Origin: Bacteroidaceae bacterium
Lineage (GTDB): Bacteria > Bacteroidota > Bacteroidia > Bacteroidales > Bacteroidaceae
NCBI GenBank assembly: GCA_016284045.1
Contig: JAEEOB010000009.1
Coordinates: 1 to 33,123 of the forward strand
Direction of reading: 5' to 3'
Length of the DNA: 33,123 nucleotides
The translations under genes were made by a program, and so were the position numbers. Below are positions 7,104 through 13,970 of this stretch, piece by piece. How positions within the stretch are numbered: position 1 is the first letter of the stretch; each line of letters begins with the position of its first letter. Under the pieces are notes generated by a model. The model was not told the DNA's origin and ran no database searches. It saw only the letters and a program-made list of their open reading frames with translations.

Positions 7104-8312
7104 ATGAAAAAACTGAATCCGACAATCAAACTGGAAAAACAGATAGGAGAACAAATCTACACCGCCTTGCAAGGGGCGGTGGTGGAAGAAGTGCTTCGGA
7201 AGACCCGAACCACCAGTGGCGACACTTACTGGCGAAGCAGCATGGAAGGGCATAGTCTGAAAGTTCAGAAGCAGTTGTTACCAGACTTCTATAATCTATG
7301 CCAGGAAGTAAAAGAACAACTGAATTTCCAAGAAGACGTGGATTTCTACATCACCGGCGACTCATCGGTGAATGCATTCTCGCTGTCAGCTGAAGATGAG
7401 GGTCAGCCACATATCGTGAACGTGAACTCAGCCTTGTTCGACCTGATGAACGAGGATGAGATGCGATTCGTACTTGGACACGAACTGGGGCATCTCATCA
7501 ACAGAGACTCCAAACTGTCAAGACTAATCGGGTTTGTGTTCCCGCCAAGAGCGGCTATCCCAATATCGCTTCAATACAAGATACGTTTGCATGAACAGCT
7601 GGCGGAGCTCGTGGCCGACCGCTACGGATACATGGCAACAGGCAATCTGGGCGTGTGTGTGACCGCCTTCTTCAAGCTGGCATCAGGACTTGATTTGGCA
7701 AAGATGAACGTGAGTATAGACGCGCTGCTTGTGGATAACACCCAACGGCTGGAATATTTCCTGAAAGACAAAGGTGTGAGCCGTAACTCTCACCCAGTCA
7801 ATCCAATCCGAGTGGAAGCACTCCATTTATTCTCCACAGCAAAGACACAAAAAGAATTGAATGAAGGAATGGATGAGCTCATCAGCATCCTCCTGAAAGT
7901 AGGCGACAGCGAGCTTGACGAATATACAGCACAGTTTATCGCAGCGGCAGGACTTATTGTAGCAAATATCGATGGAAAAATCACCGAACAGGAAGCAGAA
8001 CAGATTATCGACTCACTTGCTGGTCTTACCATGTTCCCAAGAAATTTCCTAGAGGAAATTGCAAATGGAGACGTTGGTGCTGTGTTCAACAGCGCAATTG
8101 AAAACATCCTGAAAATTGACCCGGGCACACGCGACGGTATGCTCCGCTATATGATTCTCGTAGTGATGTCAGACAAAATCATCGACAAAAAAGAAGTGGA
8201 ATTCCTCTATTCTTTCGGGCAAAACATCGGTCTGAGCGAAATAGAAGTGTCAAATGCTATTGCAGAGTCCATTCAGAAAAACTACATTCCAAGTCTCAAT
8301 TCCATCTGTTAA
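7104..8312 (+). CDS. M48-family metallopeptidase with C-terminal TerB-like domain
   Basis: In this 402-residue soluble protein, residues about 55-245 are an M48-type (HtpX/Oma1-like) zinc peptidase: HELGH at 126-130 gives two zinc-binding histidines and the catalytic E127, and AELVAD (167-172) supplies the third-ligand glutamate region. Residues about 270-395 resemble TerB/TerB-like helical domains: two copies of a D-x-(K)-I-T/D acidic segment (VANIDGKITEQEAEQI, VMSDKIIDKKEVEFL), as in TerB-type metal-binding modules. Unlike HtpX there is no transmembrane segment, so the protein should be cytoplasmic. DUF3237 follows after 24 bp and is probably cotranscribed. A TATATTTG box (6972-6979) could be its -7 element; the -33 partner is weak. 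TerB fusions are often stress- or phage-related, but no such role is shown here. Confidence 0.85.
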   Translation: MKKLNPTIKLEKQIGEQIYTALQGAVVEEVLRKTRTTSGDTYWRSSMEGHSLKVQKQLLPDFYNLCQEVKEQLNFQEDVDFYITGDSSVNAFSLSAEDEGQPHIVNVNSALFDLMNEDEMRFVLGHELGHLINRDSKLSRLIGFVFPPRAAIPISLQYKIRLHEQLAELVADRYGYMATGNLGVCVTAFFKLASGLDLAKMNVSIDALLVDNTQRLEYFLKDKGVSRNSHPVNPIRVEALHLFSTAKTQKELNEGMDELISILLKVGDSELDEYTAQFIAAAGLIVANIDGKITEQEAEQIIDSLAGLTMFPRNFLEEIANGDVGAVFNSAIENILKIDPGTRDGMLRYMILVVMSDKIIDKKEVEFLYSFGQNIGLSEIEVSNAIAESIQKNYIPSLNSIC

Positions 8313-8336
8313 GTGAAGTATTAAATAATCAATAAT

Positions 8337-8852
8337 ATGAAAAAGCTATTTATGACCATCTTGCTGACGGCTTTCACGCTGGCTGCCGCAGCACAAGGAG
8401 TAGCAACAGCTCCTGAAGCACCGAAACTGACGTTCGCACTTCAGCTGAAAGTAACCCTCGGCGAAGCCTTTGGCATCAACAACACCCAACACGGGCGACG
8501 TACCGTAATTCCCATCACCGGCGGCACATTCGAAGGACCGGGACTAAAGGGAACCATCATCAACGGCGGAGCTGACTATCAGTTGGCGAATGCCGACGGC
8601 CGCTCTGAAATTGAGGCTATCTACTGCATCAAAACCGATGATGGCGTGTATATCCATGTTCGCAACCGCGGGATCATCACCTCAGGACAAGATGCTGAAG
8701 GGAAGCCAAACTTCTACTTCCGCTGCGCACCTCAGTTTGAGGCTCCGGCAGACAGCAAATACGGATGGCTGAACAATGCGCTTTTCGTCTGCGCCCCATC
8801 ATTCGCACCTGGATTCCAAGGTATCACACTCAATGTCTGGAAAGTGGAATAG
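8337..8852 (+). CDS. exported DUF3237 (UPF0311) family protein
   Basis: The product has 171 residues with a signal peptide (MKKLFMTILLTAFTLAAAAQ, cleavage near residue 19-20). The mature part shows the DUF3237 pattern: an N-terminal beta strand (KLTFALQLKVTLGEAF), a GGTFEGPGLKGTI segment, NGGADYQ, an IEAIYCIKTDDGVYIHVRNRG strand pair, and a C-terminal RCAPQFEAP plus YGWLNNALFVC. The family is a small beta-barrel of unknown activity; members are found both in the cytoplasm and exported. It lies 24 bp after the M48-TerB gene and is followed by a strong terminator, so it closes that operon. Family call good, function unknown. Confidence 0.85.
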   Translation: MKKLFMTILLTAFTLAAAAQGVATAPEAPKLTFALQLKVTLGEAFGINNTQHGRRTVIPITGGTFEGPGLKGTIINGGADYQLANADGRSEIEAIYCIKTDDGVYIHVRNRGIITSGQDAEGKPNFYFRCAPQFEAPADSKYGWLNNALFVCAPSFAPGFQGITLNVWKVE

Positions 8853-8869
8853 GATAATAAACAAGCAAA

Positions 8870-8914
8870 AAAGAGTCTGGAAAAACCGTGGATTCAGGTT
8901 TTTCCAGACTCTTT
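8870..8914. terminator. strong bidirectional terminator
   Basis: An 18-bp perfect stem (8870-8887 with 8897-8914; AAAGAGTCTGG.. and ..CCAGACTCTTT) encloses a 9-nt loop. T-rich DNA follows on both strands (GCTTTT on plus, TTTTTTGCTT on minus). It separates the convergent DUF3237 and hypD genes. Confidence 0.9.
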
Positions 8915-9008
8915 GCTTTTCATCTCATTTTTCACTATTCAACGAATGTTGAGAATTAGTGAAATCATTGCCTAAAAACAGCGAAATTCGTGTCTAAATA
9001 TTACGTAT

Positions 9009-11378
9009 CTAGAACTCAGTATGCTCTGTTCGGTTAATGATTTCGTTCTGCAAATCTTCACCGAGATCGTTGAAATAATCACTGTAGCCGGCAACACGGA
9101 CAATGAGGTCGCGGTAGTTTTCGGGATGTTTCTGTGCGTCGCGTAGCGTGTCGGCATTCACCACGTTGAACTGGATATGGTGTCCGTCCATACGGAAATA
9201 AGACCGGATAAGATGTACCACATTCATGCACCCCTCCTCAGTTTTAAGAAGCGATGGAGTGAACTTCTGGTTGAGCAACGTGCCGCCAGTCTTGATATGG
9301 TCGATTTTCGCAGCCGATCGAATTACCGCAGTCGGGCCATTGGTGTCGGCTCCCTGCACAGGAGAGATTCCCTCCGACAACACTTTCCATGCATTCCGTC
9401 CGTCAGGAGTAGCAGCCGTGACACTACCGAAATACACATGACACGTGGTAGGCAGCATGTTCACCCTGTAGTCGGCCCCACGTGGCGACTTATGACCATT
9501 GATAGTGTCATAATACATGTCGAACACCTGCACCTCCTGTGCATCGGCATAGTCGTCATCGTTGCCATATTTCGGCGTGTTATAGACGAGGTTATACTGC
9601 AGCTTCTCATACCCCTTGAAATCGGCGTCGAGCGCATCGATTAGCGTCTGCATGGAAATGCTCTTCGTGTCATACACCTGATATTTCACGGCTGTAAGCA
9701 TGTCGGTAATACTGCCCAGTCCCACACCCTGAATATAGGTGCTGTTATAGCGGGCTCCGCCACACATATAGTCTTTTCCACGGGCTATGCAGTCGTCAAT
9801 CAGGATGGAGAGGAACGGCACAGGCATGTTTCTCATGAAAATACGCTCAATAATGTTGTTACCAGTGAGTTTCACTCCCATGAAATACTGAACTTGGGTG
9901 CGGTATGCCTCGAAAAACTCCTCGTAAGTCTTGAAATCAACCGGATTTCCAGTCTGCGGTCCGAGCTGCTTGTTGGTGCGGTGGTCAAAACCGTTATGAA
10001 GGGTCAGCTCAAGGATTTTCGGCAGGTTGAAATAGCCAGTAAGGATATATGCCTCGGTGCCGAATGCGCCTGTCTCCACACATCCGGAGCAACCGCCGTT
10101 TCGGGCGTCCTTCACATCCTTTCCCGCACGCAGCATCTCCTGAACGAGCGCATCAGTGTTGAACACCGATGGCTGTCCGAACCCGGTCTTTATGATATCC
10201 ACCGCCTTACGTATAAAGAGGTCTGGGTTTTTCTTGCTCACCTGAATCATGGAGCTTGGCTGAAGGAGCCGCATCTCACGTATTACATCAAGAATGATAT
10301 ACGACATCTCGTTCACACCGTCGCTGCCGTCTTCCTTCACACCACCCACGTTGATGAGGCAGAAGTCGGTGTATGTGTTGCTCTCCTCTGCCGTCACTCC
10401 CACCTTTGGAGGCGACGGATGATTGTTGAACTTCACCCAGAACGACTCAAGCACCTCATATACTTGTTCTTTGGTGGTGGTGCCCTCTTCCATTTCTTTC
10501 TTATATATCGGAAAAAGTGCCTGGTCTAAGCGTCCCGGATTGAAGGAGTCCCACGGGTTGAGTTCTGTCACCACACCAAGATGGATGAACCAATAATGCT
10601 GAAGAGCCTCATGGATGGTCTCCGGTGCATGAGCAGGCACTTTACGGCAGATACGCGCCATCTCCGTAAGCTCTGCTTTACGTTGAGGGTCATTTTCGGC
10701 TGCCGCCAACTCATCTAGCTTCTCTGCATGACGCTCAGCATAGTGCATGATGGCATCACATACGATGTCCATAGCTCGCAGTTCATCAAGCTGGTCAATC
10801 GCTGTCGGTTTTTTCACCAAGTCGAGCTTGGCCATGCTCTCAGCGATGCGTTGCTTCAGGTCGAGCATACCGGTATGGAACATCTTTATGCCCAAAGCGG
10901 TATGACCGGGAGCACGTTGCTCCTGGAACTCTGTGAAGATGCCTGCAGCATAGCAGTCTTTCCATTCCTGCGGGAGCGATGCGAAGATGCGGTCACGGTT
11001 GCTACGTCCTTTCCAGAAAGGAATGATGATGTCGCGATAGGCGGCACGAGTCTCCTCATCTGACTTGAACGACACTTTCTTTCGGTCATTGAGTATCTGG
11101 AGGTCCTGAAGGGTATGGATGCAGATTTCAGGATAAGTCGGAGTAGCTTTAGGAGCTGGCCCACGCTCACCTACTATCAGCTCGCCCTCGTTGATGCAGA
11201 TGGATTTGTTTTCCAGAATATACTTGAACGACAATGCCCTCTGAACCGGAACTGGCTCAGCGGCGGCAACACCCGATTTATAGAACTCGGTTATCAGCAG
11301 TGCCCGTTCCGCGGAAATACGGTTGACAGCGTTCAGGCTTTGCTCACGTAGTTTTTTTATTCTTTCTGATAATACCAT
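9009..11378 (-). CDS. hypD: glycyl radical enzyme, probable trans-4-hydroxy-L-proline dehydratase
   Basis: This 789-residue protein is the same length as Clostridioides difficile HypD and, as I recall that sequence, similar throughout with a one-residue offset. The glycyl radical loop RVAGYSD places the radical at G764. The thiyl cysteine is C433 in SGCVETG, with the general base E435. F151, H159, D277, Y449 and T644 sit where HypD has its substrate-pocket residues. The GNDDDYAD and MLPTTCH segments are also HypD-like; PFL would have a double-cysteine active site and a different pocket. HypD removes water from trans-4-hydroxy-L-proline to give (S)-1-pyrroline-5-carboxylate in the cytoplasm under anaerobic conditions. 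Its activase lies upstream on the same strand, 110 bp away. No proC is present in the window. Class certain, substrate likely. Confidence 0.85.
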   Translation of the reverse strand: MVLSERIKKLREQSLNAVNRISAERALLITEFYKSGVAAAEPVPVQRALSFKYILENKSICINEGELIVGERGPAPKATPTYPEICIHTLQDLQILNDRKKVSFKSDEETRAAYRDIIIPFWKGRSNRDRIFASLPQEWKDCYAAGIFTEFQEQRAPGHTALGIKMFHTGMLDLKQRIAESMAKLDLVKKPTAIDQLDELRAMDIVCDAIMHYAERHAEKLDELAAAENDPQRKAELTEMARICRKVPAHAPETIHEALQHYWFIHLGVVTELNPWDSFNPGRLDQALFPIYKKEMEEGTTTKEQVYEVLESFWVKFNNHPSPPKVGVTAEESNTYTDFCLINVGGVKEDGSDGVNEMSYIILDVIREMRLLQPSSMIQVSKKNPDLFIRKAVDIIKTGFGQPSVFNTDALVQEMLRAGKDVKDARNGGCSGCVETGAFGTEAYILTGYFNLPKILELTLHNGFDHRTNKQLGPQTGNPVDFKTYEEFFEAYRTQVQYFMGVKLTGNNIIERIFMRNMPVPFLSILIDDCIARGKDYMCGGARYNSTYIQGVGLGSITDMLTAVKYQVYDTKSISMQTLIDALDADFKGYEKLQYNLVYNTPKYGNDDDYADAQEVQVFDMYYDTINGHKSPRGADYRVNMLPTTCHVYFGSVTAATPDGRNAWKVLSEGISPVQGADTNGPTAVIRSAAKIDHIKTGGTLLNQKFTPSLLKTEEGCMNVVHLIRSYFRMDGHHIQFNVVNADTLRDAQKHPENYRDLIVRVAGYSDYFNDLGEDLQNEIINRTEHTEF

Positions 11379-11380
11379 AT

Positions 11381-11420
11381 TAGTTGTTAGTTTTGAGTAC
11401 TTAGTTTTTAGTTCTTAGTG
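11381..11420 (-). repeat. ACTAA-type short repeats in the hypD leader
   Basis: Read on the minus strand, the 40 bp before the hypD ATG is a run of degenerate words (ACTAAGAACTAAAAACTAAG, then AACTAACAACTA at 11381-11392). The 12-mer AACTAACAACTA also occurs at 771-782 upstream of the Memo/AMMECR1 gene, in the same sense relative to the gene. Confidence 0.55.
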
Positions 11421-11488
11421 ATTTACTTCAGACTGCAACTTAATAGTCCAATAATCAAATTAAAAATATATCTCGTCTTCTTAATTTG

Positions 11489-12280
11489 TCATGTTGAGAA
11501 AAGCTGGAATCCGGCAGCAGCAAACTTGTTGTTGAGTGGCTGCAGGTCTTCCTGTGTGAGGTTGTGTGCATCGCCCATCTGCCAGTTCCGTCCGAGACGA
11601 CGGTATTTGTCGAAACCTGTGCGGTGGAAAGGCAGCAACGACACTTCACGGACTCGCGGATATTGCAGCAAAACGGAGATAATCTGGTCAATGCTGTCCT
11701 CATCATCGTTAACTCCCGGAATAACAGGAATACGGATTATCACCCTACTTGCGTTTTCTGCCACTTTCGCCAGATTCCTCATCACCATGTCGAATCCAGT
11801 CCCTACATATTCGGCAAAGGTTTCGCTGTTCATCGTCTTCACGTCGAAGAGGAATATATCGGTGAGAGCGATAATCTTATCCATCAGCGGAGTATCAACT
11901 GCACCGGCGGTATCGACACATGTCTGAATGTTACGCTGTTTGCACCCGCGCAGACATTCCAGAAGAAACTCAGGCTGCATGATCGGCTCTCCGCCAGAGA
12001 AAGTCACTCCCCCGCCCGACTCGTCGAAGAACACCTCGTCGCGTGCTATCTGCTCCACGAGTTGCCCGCTTTCAATGGTATAACCCACCTGCTGAATATC
12101 ATCAAAGATGTTGTCACCAAGCTTACGCTTCACGGTCATTGTCTCATGCTTCGGCGACTGGCTCTCAGGGTTATGACACCAACGGCACCTCAGGCTGCAT
12201 CCTTTAAAGAACACAGTCGTGCGTATGCCCGGTCCGTCATTCACCGCATAGCGTTTGATATCGAAGATGAATCCTTGCAA
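11489..12280 (-). CDS. glycyl-radical-enzyme activase (radical SAM), no ferredoxin insert
   Basis: This 263-residue protein has the radical SAM motif CSLRCRWC (C28, C32, C35), the activase signature DGPGIRTTVF (15-24), GGEP (96-99) and IPVIPGVND. It should generate the G764 radical on the HypD partner, using SAM and a [4Fe-4S] cluster in the cytoplasm. Activases of non-PFL glycyl radical enzymes usually carry an insert of two ferredoxin-like clusters after CHNPE; here the region 41-80 has no cysteine at all, as in PFL activase. The start is TTG, forced by an in-frame TAG immediately upstream, so translation may be weak. hypD follows after 110 bp and a VNTR lies upstream. Family certain; pairing with hypD is from context. 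Confidence 0.9.
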   Translation of the reverse strand: MQGFIFDIKRYAVNDGPGIRTTVFFKGCSLRCRWCHNPESQSPKHETMTVKRKLGDNIFDDIQQVGYTIESGQLVEQIARDEVFFDESGGGVTFSGGEPIMQPEFLLECLRGCKQRNIQTCVDTAGAVDTPLMDKIIALTDIFLFDVKTMNSETFAEYVGTGFDMVMRNLAKVAENASRVIIRIPVIPGVNDDEDSIDQIISVLLQYPRVREVSLLPFHRTGFDKYRRLGRNWQMGDAHNLTQEDLQPLNNKFAAAGFQLFST

Positions 12281-12335
12281 CTATTCTGTTTTTAACAGTC
12301 CACGAATTAGTCGAATTAATCCAACAGAAACACTC

Positions 12336-12634
12336 AAATCCTTTAATCGTAAACCCTTAATCGTAAATCCTTAAATCACAAATCTTTAAATCGTAAATCC
12401 TTAAATCGTAAATCCTTAAATCCTTAAATCACAAATCTTTAAATCGTAAATCTTTAAATCGTAAATCTTTAAATCGTAAATCCTTAAATCACAAATCTTT
12501 AAATCGTAAATCCTTAAATCCTTAAATCACAAATCTTTAAATCGTAAATCCTTAAATCCTTAAATCACAAATCTTTAAATCGTAAATCTTTAAATCGTAA
12601 ATCTTTAAATCGTAAATTCTGAAATCATAAATAA
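12336..12634 (-). repeat. AT-rich VNTR of 15-mer and 8-mer units
   Basis: About 300 bp is built almost wholly from TTTAAATCGTAAATC (15 bp), its variant CTTAAATCACAAATC, and a short CTTAAATC unit, arranged in irregular higher-order blocks. It fills the whole gap between the HMA gene and the activase gene, all on the minus strand, so it would lie in the promoter or leader of the hypD locus. No start codon-led ORF of use runs through it, and the units have no spacers, so it is not CRISPR. Confidence 0.9.
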
Positions 12635-12637
12635 AAG

Positions 12638-13054
12638 TCACTTCTTCTCTGTAGCACCGGTAACTCCATCCACTTTTTCTTTAGCATCTTTGGCATTCTC
12701 TTGTTCGCATTTCCCGCCACTGCAACCATCAGCATCAGGACGGTTCTTGAATTGTTCAATTTTCTTGCTCTTCTCGTTGCTCACCACCGTGGCTGCATAG
12801 CCGATGTCGGCAAGTTGCTTTACCAAAGTCGCCTCGCTCACTTGGTCGTTGTCGTAATAGACTGTGATTTCATGAGTGGTAAGATCGGTGCCAACACTTT
12901 TCACGCCTTCCACCTTCTCCAGCCCGTTTATCACTTTATTGGCGCACTTTCCACAGTGCATACGCTCTGACTTGACCACAAGCTTGTGGATGTCCTTCGC
13001 AAAAGAAGTGACTGTCAGCGTCATCATTGTCAAAATCAAGAATAGTCTTTTCAT
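12638..13054 (-). CDS. periplasmic heavy-metal-associated (HMA) domain protein
   Basis: The product has 138 residues with a signal peptide (MKRLFLILTMMTLTVTSFA, cleavage after A19). Residues about 22-90 form one HMA fold with the metal-binding loop MHCGKC (C34, C37) and the usual beta-alpha-beta-beta-alpha-beta pattern ending in IGYAATV. The tail is charged and contains a second CxxxxC pair in GCSGGKC, which could assist metal binding. It probably binds or passes Cu(I) or another soft metal in the periplasm; the cargo cannot be read from sequence. No P-type ATPase is adjacent. A TAATTTTG -7-like box (complement of 13086-13093) lies 32 bp upstream of the ATG, without a clear -33 partner. The VNTR begins 3 bp past its stop. 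Confidence 0.88.
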   Translation of the reverse strand: MKRLFLILTMMTLTVTSFAKDIHKLVVKSERMHCGKCANKVINGLEKVEGVKSVGTDLTTHEITVYYDNDQVSEATLVKQLADIGYAATVVSNEKSKKIEQFKNRPDADGCSGGKCEQENAKDAKEKVDGVTGATEKK

Positions 13055-13198
13055 TACTTTGATTTGTTGATTGTTTATCTGACTGCAAAATTACGAAAAA
13101 TTATTGATAAAACCTTATAATTAGGAAAAAAGAAACCAGTTCTTTTTCTTGCCCGGCGCACTATAGCGCGTCTCTACTGGGTGATGGGTTCGGGCACG

Positions 13199-13239
13199 GG
13201 GTGATTATGGACTTATTTAGCTCCCCAGGAAGTCTCTAC
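13199..13239 (+). repeat. dispersed 40-bp intergenic repeat, copy 1
   Basis: This segment (GTGATTATGG, TTATTTAG, CCCC, then AGTCTCTAC) matches 17070-17114 at about four positions in five. Its last CTA is the complement of the vsr stop codon, so the repeat overlaps the gene end by 3-4 bp. Confidence 0.6.
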
Positions 13240-13763
13240 TCCTCAGCGGCGAGGTGGACGGATTCGGTGTCATCGAAATTGTAGAAAGGTTTTTGAGGCT
13301 GTGGCTCTAGGTGTAGTAACGATGTCTCGGGTTGAGTTTTGTGGAGGTAGATTTGGAGGAGTGTTTGTTGCAGAGAGTTGAGGGTTTGTTGCCGGATGGC
13401 TGGCTTTAGCTGACATTCCCATATAGTGATGCAGTTCCATCCGAGGGCGGTGAGTTGGTGGATGGTTTTTGCGTCGCGGGTTTTGTTGCGGTTGATTTTA
13501 CGGGTCCAGAAATCGGTGTTGGTTTTGGGGATGCGGTAGGCGGAACAGCCATCGTGTCCGTGCCAGAAGCAGCCGTTGACGAAGACGCAGGTTGCGTACT
13601 TACGAAGAACGATGTCGGGATGTCCGGGCAAACGGGGATGATTAAGACGGAAACGGAATCCATGGGCAAAAAGATACCGGCGGACGATGATCTCCGGCTT
13701 GGTGTTCTTGGAGTGTATCGCCGCCATGTTTTTGTGACGCTGTTCAGGAGAGAGTTTGTCCAT
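13236..13763 (-). CDS. vsr: very short patch repair endonuclease
   Basis: This 175-residue protein has the Vsr fold signature: SPEQRHKNMAAIHSKNTKPE at the N-terminus (positions 5-24), LPGHPDIV with the catalytic magnesium ligand D50, and NGCFWHGHDGC (63-73) holding the active-site histidines and the zinc-binding cysteines. WEC (about 114-116) completes the usual cysteine set. Vsr nicks 5' of T in T:G mismatches made by deamination of 5-methylcytosine. The last 30-35 residues (LHLEPQPQKPFYNFDD onward) are beyond the family core and end in a repeat that supplies the stop codon. No cytosine methyltransferase is adjacent, which is unusual. A two-hairpin repeat ends 25 bp upstream of its ATG. Confidence 0.93.
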   Translation of the reverse strand: MDKLSPEQRHKNMAAIHSKNTKPEIIVRRYLFAHGFRFRLNHPRLPGHPDIVLRKYATCVFVNGCFWHGHDGCSAYRIPKTNTDFWTRKINRNKTRDAKTIHQLTALGWNCITIWECQLKPAIRQQTLNSLQQTLLQIYLHKTQPETSLLHLEPQPQKPFYNFDDTESVHLAAEE

Positions 13764-13788
13764 GGGATTTTTGGGGAAGTTAATTTTT

Positions 13789-13853
13789 CAAGCGTCTTCG
13801 GGCATCAAGCCCTTGACGCTTGGCGCGGACGGGACGTCCACGCCCCCCAGCCG
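13789..13853 (-). repeat. two-hairpin GC-rich repeat, copy 2
   Basis: Read on the minus strand this 65-bp element matches 790-852 (about 86% by eye). Hairpin A (13844-13822) has 10 pairs and a 3-nt loop. Hairpin B (13822-13789) pairs CAAGCGTC with GACGCTTG and GGGC with GCCC. Hairpin A's second pair is G-C here but A-T in copy 1, a compensatory change. It sits in the vsr leader and is oriented toward the gene, as copy 1 is toward its gene. Both are followed by AAAAATT. Confidence 0.75.
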
Positions 13854-13919
13854 AAGACCTTTGAAGGCAACTGGGAGAAATGGGGTTAATAGGATTATAT
13901 GGGAGTTATGGGAAAAATG

Positions 13920-13947
13920 CGCGGATGCATGAACTCATGCATCCGCG
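13920..13947 (-). terminator. terminator of uxaB
   Basis: A 12-bp stem (CGCGGATGCATG with CATGCATCCGCG) closes a 4-nt AACT loop, 24 bp past the uxaB stop. On the minus strand it is followed by GCATTTTT. Its shape resembles the palindrome at 5614-5635. Confidence 0.75.
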
Positions 13948-13970
13948 GGGTATTTGAAGAGAAAATTGAA

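Noticed and set aside
12336..12634. CRISPR-like array
   Set aside because: The units abut each other with no unique spacers, differ in length (15 and 8 bp) and are not palindromic; no cas gene is present.
13151..13171. Small GC-rich hairpin as vsr terminator
   Set aside because: GCGC-ACTATA-GCGC has only a 4-bp stem and no T-tract on the minus strand.
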